Positions 62,027 to 64,000 of a stretch of 64,000 nt of DNA are shown piece by piece. The stretch's first letter is position 1. Every line of letters begins with the position of its first letter. The stretch lies in contig JAFTLJ010000090.1 in assembly GCA_017456005.1 (NCBI GenBank), forward strand, positions 1-64,000. Direction: 5' to 3'. The notes beneath the pieces are model-generated. The model searched no databases. It worked only from the letters and a program-made list of their open reading frames with translations, and was not told the DNA's origin. Both the position numbers and the translations under genes were made by a program. Source of the DNA: Clostridia bacterium (GTDB lineage Bacteria; Bacillota; Clostridia; Oscillospirales; CAG-272).

Positions 62027-62965
62027 TTATTGTTTTTTCGCGTTTTCTTCCTCTCGGGAAGGAGGGGTATCGCTATGAAGCTCGTAAAATTTCATTATTT
62101 TTGCCAAGAGCTTGCTTACTTGCGATTTTGAAATAGGCGGCTGCATCATTTCGCCGAGCTCCTTTTGCGAAAGCTCGCAATTTTCCGCGCGTAGGGCGGC
62201 GAGCTCCTGCATCTGCGGCGGCATTTCTTCAAATTTGCCGTTTTTCTTAAGCTCTTCTATAGCTTCCTTTTGCGCTATTGCCACGCCCAAGGTCTTGCCG
62301 AGGTTGGCGACCTCGAAATTGGAGTGGCGGTTGGCTTGGTTGCGCATTTCTCGCAGGATCTGCTCGTTCATTATATCGAGCGCGGCTTTTGTGGCGCCGA
62401 TGAACGTGAGAAAATCCTCTACCATGGCGCTTTCACGGTAGTAGATTATCTGGTTTGCTTTGCGCGCGGAGATCTTGGGCATGCCGATTTTTTCGGAAAG
62501 CAGAACAGCCGTATCCACGGCGAGGTCCGCGTGCGGTGTGGAAATTTCAAGATGATAATTATGCTCGGGCGAGTTTACGTAGCCTGCCGCGATAAACGCG
62601 CCGCGCACGTATGCCTTGGCGCATTTTTTGCAGGAGAAAAACGCCTTGTTTACCTTGTGTATGTTTTCGCGCCCGCCGTACAGCGCAAAAAGCTTTTCTA
62701 TATCCTCTTTTTCTGTTATTTCCGTTTTGTAGGCGACGGTGCTTTTGTTTTCTTTAAACTCCGGCGTTGCCACCACGTCGGCGCAAACGAGCAAAAGGGA
62801 AGTGAATATATCGGAAACTTCGGGTGTTTCCGTTATGAATTTTACTCCGTTTTCGTCAAATGCCGTCGCGTAGGAAAGCATCGCGCGAAGCTGAGCCGAG
62901 GCGCAACAATCGTGCTCCGGAGGGAGAGAGGAAACAGAAGCTTTTGTATTGCCTGAAAAAGACAT
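62027..62965 (-). CDS. whiA: Sporulation/cell-division transcription regulator WhiA
   Basis: A 312-residue DNA-binding protein with the WhiA layout: an N-terminal LAGLIDADG-like domain (CCASAQLRAMLSYAT, AKAYVRGAFIAAGYVNSPEHNYHLE) and a C-terminal helix-turn-helix (LSQKELGEMMQPPISKSQVS). It influences cell division and chromosome segregation in Firmicutes and sporulation in Streptomyces. Its stop is 22 bases from the dnaE GTG and its start 15 bases from the murB stop. The usual rapZ and yvcK genes between murB and whiA are missing. Confidence 0.96.
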   Translation of the reverse strand: MSFSGNTKASVSSLPPEHDCCASAQLRAMLSYATAFDENGVKFITETPEVSDIFTSLLLVCADVVATPEFKENKSTVAYKTEITEKEDIEKLFALYGGRENIHKVNKAFFSCKKCAKAYVRGAFIAAGYVNSPEHNYHLEISTPHADLAVDTAVLLSEKIGMPKISARKANQIIYYRESAMVEDFLTFIGATKAALDIMNEQILREMRNQANRHSNFEVANLGKTLGVAIAQKEAIEELKKNGKFEEMPPQMQELAALRAENCELSQKELGEMMQPPISKSQVSKLLAKIMKFYELHSDTPPSREEENAKKQ

Positions 62966-62980
62966 AATATACCCCTTTGT

Positions 62981-63883
62981 TTATTCTACATATATGATTT
63001 CCGTTTCTAGCATAACGCCGAATTTTTCGGAAACGACTTTTTTTACTTTTTCTATGAGTGCGAGCACGTCGCCGGAAGTGGCGCCGCCTGCGTTTACTAT
63101 GAAGCCTGCATGCTTTTCCGAAACCTGTGCTCCGCCTATTTTGAAGCCTTTAAGCCCAGCATCCTCTATGTATTTGCCCGAAAAACCAACGGCAGGGCGC
63201 TTGAAAACGCTGCCTGCGCTGGGCATGGAAAGCGGCTGGCTCGCTTTGCGTTTTTCCGTGTATTCCTTCATTTTCGCTTCTATTTCCTCGGCAGAGCCTC
63301 TTTTCAGCGCAAAAAGCGAGGAAAGCACGAGAAGCTCGCCGTTTTCAAATATGCTTTTGCGGTATCCGAACTCATGCTCGCTCGCGGAAAGGGTGAGTAT
63401 TTCGCCCGTGCACATATTGAGGCAGGTGCTTTCCACAAGAATGTGGGAAATTTCGCCGCCGTGTGCGCCCGCATTCATATATACAGCACCGCCCACGGTA
63501 CCCGGTATGCCGAAAGCGAATTCCGCGCCCGAAAGCTCGTTTTTGAGCGCAAAATTGCAAAGAGAGGAAAGCTTTACGCCGCAGGAGGCGCGAATATATT
63601 CGCCCTCTGCCGAAAGCTCTTTTATTTGACCCGTGAAAATAACAAGCCCCGAAACCCCATCGGAAGAAAAGAGCACGTTGGAGGCGTTGCCGAAAACGCG
63701 CACGCGGACATCGCACGATGAAGCGAACGAAAGAATGCGGCAAAGCTCATCTGCCGTTTTTGGAAATGCGGCAAACTCTGCCTTGCCGCCGATTTTGAAG
63801 GTGCTGTGGTTTGCAAGCGGATATGCCGCGTATGCTTCGCATATGCTTTTTAATTTATCGAAAAAAGTGTTATTACCAAACAT
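62981..63883 (-). CDS. murB: UDP-N-acetylenolpyruvoylglucosamine reductase
   Basis: FAD enzyme that reduces enolpyruvyl-UDP-GlcNAc to UDP-MurNAc in peptidoglycan synthesis. In 300 residues it shows the FAD-binding TFKIGGKAEF and GNASNVLFSS segments, GIPGTVGGAVYMNAGAHGG, the serine proton donor in MPSAGSVFKRP and the C-terminal AGLKGFKIGGAQVSEKHAGFIVN. ATG 63883 fits TTGGAG; the frame could extend four codons to TTG 63895. First gene of the operon. Confidence 0.97.
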   Translation of the reverse strand: MFGNNTFFDKLKSICEAYAAYPLANHSTFKIGGKAEFAAFPKTADELCRILSFASSCDVRVRVFGNASNVLFSSDGVSGLVIFTGQIKELSAEGEYIRASCGVKLSSLCNFALKNELSGAEFAFGIPGTVGGAVYMNAGAHGGEISHILVESTCLNMCTGEILTLSASEHEFGYRKSIFENGELLVLSSLFALKRGSAEEIEAKMKEYTEKRKASQPLSMPSAGSVFKRPAVGFSGKYIEDAGLKGFKIGGAQVSEKHAGFIVNAGGATSGDVLALIEKVKKVVSEKFGVMLETEIIYVE

Positions 63884-63932
63884 AGAAAACTCCAAAAAGA
63901 ATATTTGCGGGTGTTACGGTTATATAGTATAT

Positions 63933-63961
63933 ATTTTAACATAAATATTATGATTTGTCAT
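63933..63961 (-). promoter_or_regulatory. Promoter of murB-whiA-dnaE
   Basis: Minus strand: ATGACA, 17 bp, TAAAAT with an upstream TG. The remaining bases to the window end show no gene. Confidence 0.65.
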
Positions 63962-64000
63962 TGATTTTGGGCGAAAAATATAAAAATATTTGCGCTCTTG

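Noticed and set aside
1..64000. CRISPR array or other short spaced repeats
   Set aside because: No regularly spaced repeat-spacer pattern was seen; the only repeats are the tandem genes, paired terminators and operators.

Overview
The window comes from a strictly anaerobic, low-to-middle GC, Gram-positive bacterium of the class Clostridia, most likely an uncultured gut lineage. The evidence is the combination of pyruvate formate-lyase, pyruvate:ferredoxin oxidoreductase, class III ribonucleotide reductase, a murB-whiA-dnaE cluster, WhiA, RqcH, class I Firmicutes-type SAM, FMN and ZTP riboswitches, consensus 17-bp-spaced sigma-A promoters and frequent TTG start codons. Genus cannot be read from the sequence.

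Layout. 1-5.9 kb: 3' part of tuf, FMN riboswitch-ribU, a small membrane exporter-like gene, and ZTP riboswitch-pflA-pflB. 6.0-10.1 kb: an AT-richer accessory block with a secreted papain-like cysteine protease followed by three tandem membrane-anchored paralogues whose ends are nearly identical and whose middles differ. 10.1-20.7 kb: SAM riboswitch-metK, a small membrane protein behind an RBS-masking hairpin, recD2-comF, nrdD-nrdG, an SGNH-like lipoprotein, a GH29 fucosidase and tRNA-Glu(CTC). 20.8-29 kb: a DUF4886 SGNH-like protein, a structured leader with an 18-codon ORF before an ABC-class ATPase, the large PFOR gene, a hypothetical, and a stop-interrupted relative of the tandem membrane proteins. 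29-35.4 kb: YfhO-type membrane protein, a B12-binding radical SAM protein and rqcH.

35.5-41.9 kb: a compact phage head module (small and large terminase, portal, scaffold candidate, major capsid protein, one further head-type protein) driven by a consensus promoter, followed by a divergent pair of XRE regulators sharing repeated operators. No integrase, tail, lysis or replication gene is visible. 42-53 kb: two paralogous long proteins that fuse an ECF-type sigma factor to a winged-helix and effector-like region, each bracketed by a pair of near-identical terminators; between them is a minus-strand housekeeping cluster (tRNA/rRNA methylases, metG, tatD), a NERD protein and a CDF metal transporter. 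53-64 kb: two tandem radical SAM genes, a class A penicillin-binding protein, a divergent BofC-like protein, and the murB-whiA-dnaE operon, in which dnaE carries an in-frame TAA codon.

The central metabolism genes fit together as an anaerobic pyruvate node: PFOR and PFL split pyruvate, PFL provides formate for one-carbon units, and its ZTP riboswitch ties expression to folate/purine status. NrdD, NrdG and PflA all depend on S-adenosylmethionine, whose synthase metK is under its own SAM riboswitch. The least explained parts are the protease/tandem-paralogue block, the head-only phage module, the sigma-fusion pair and the uORF leader of the ABC-class ATPase.
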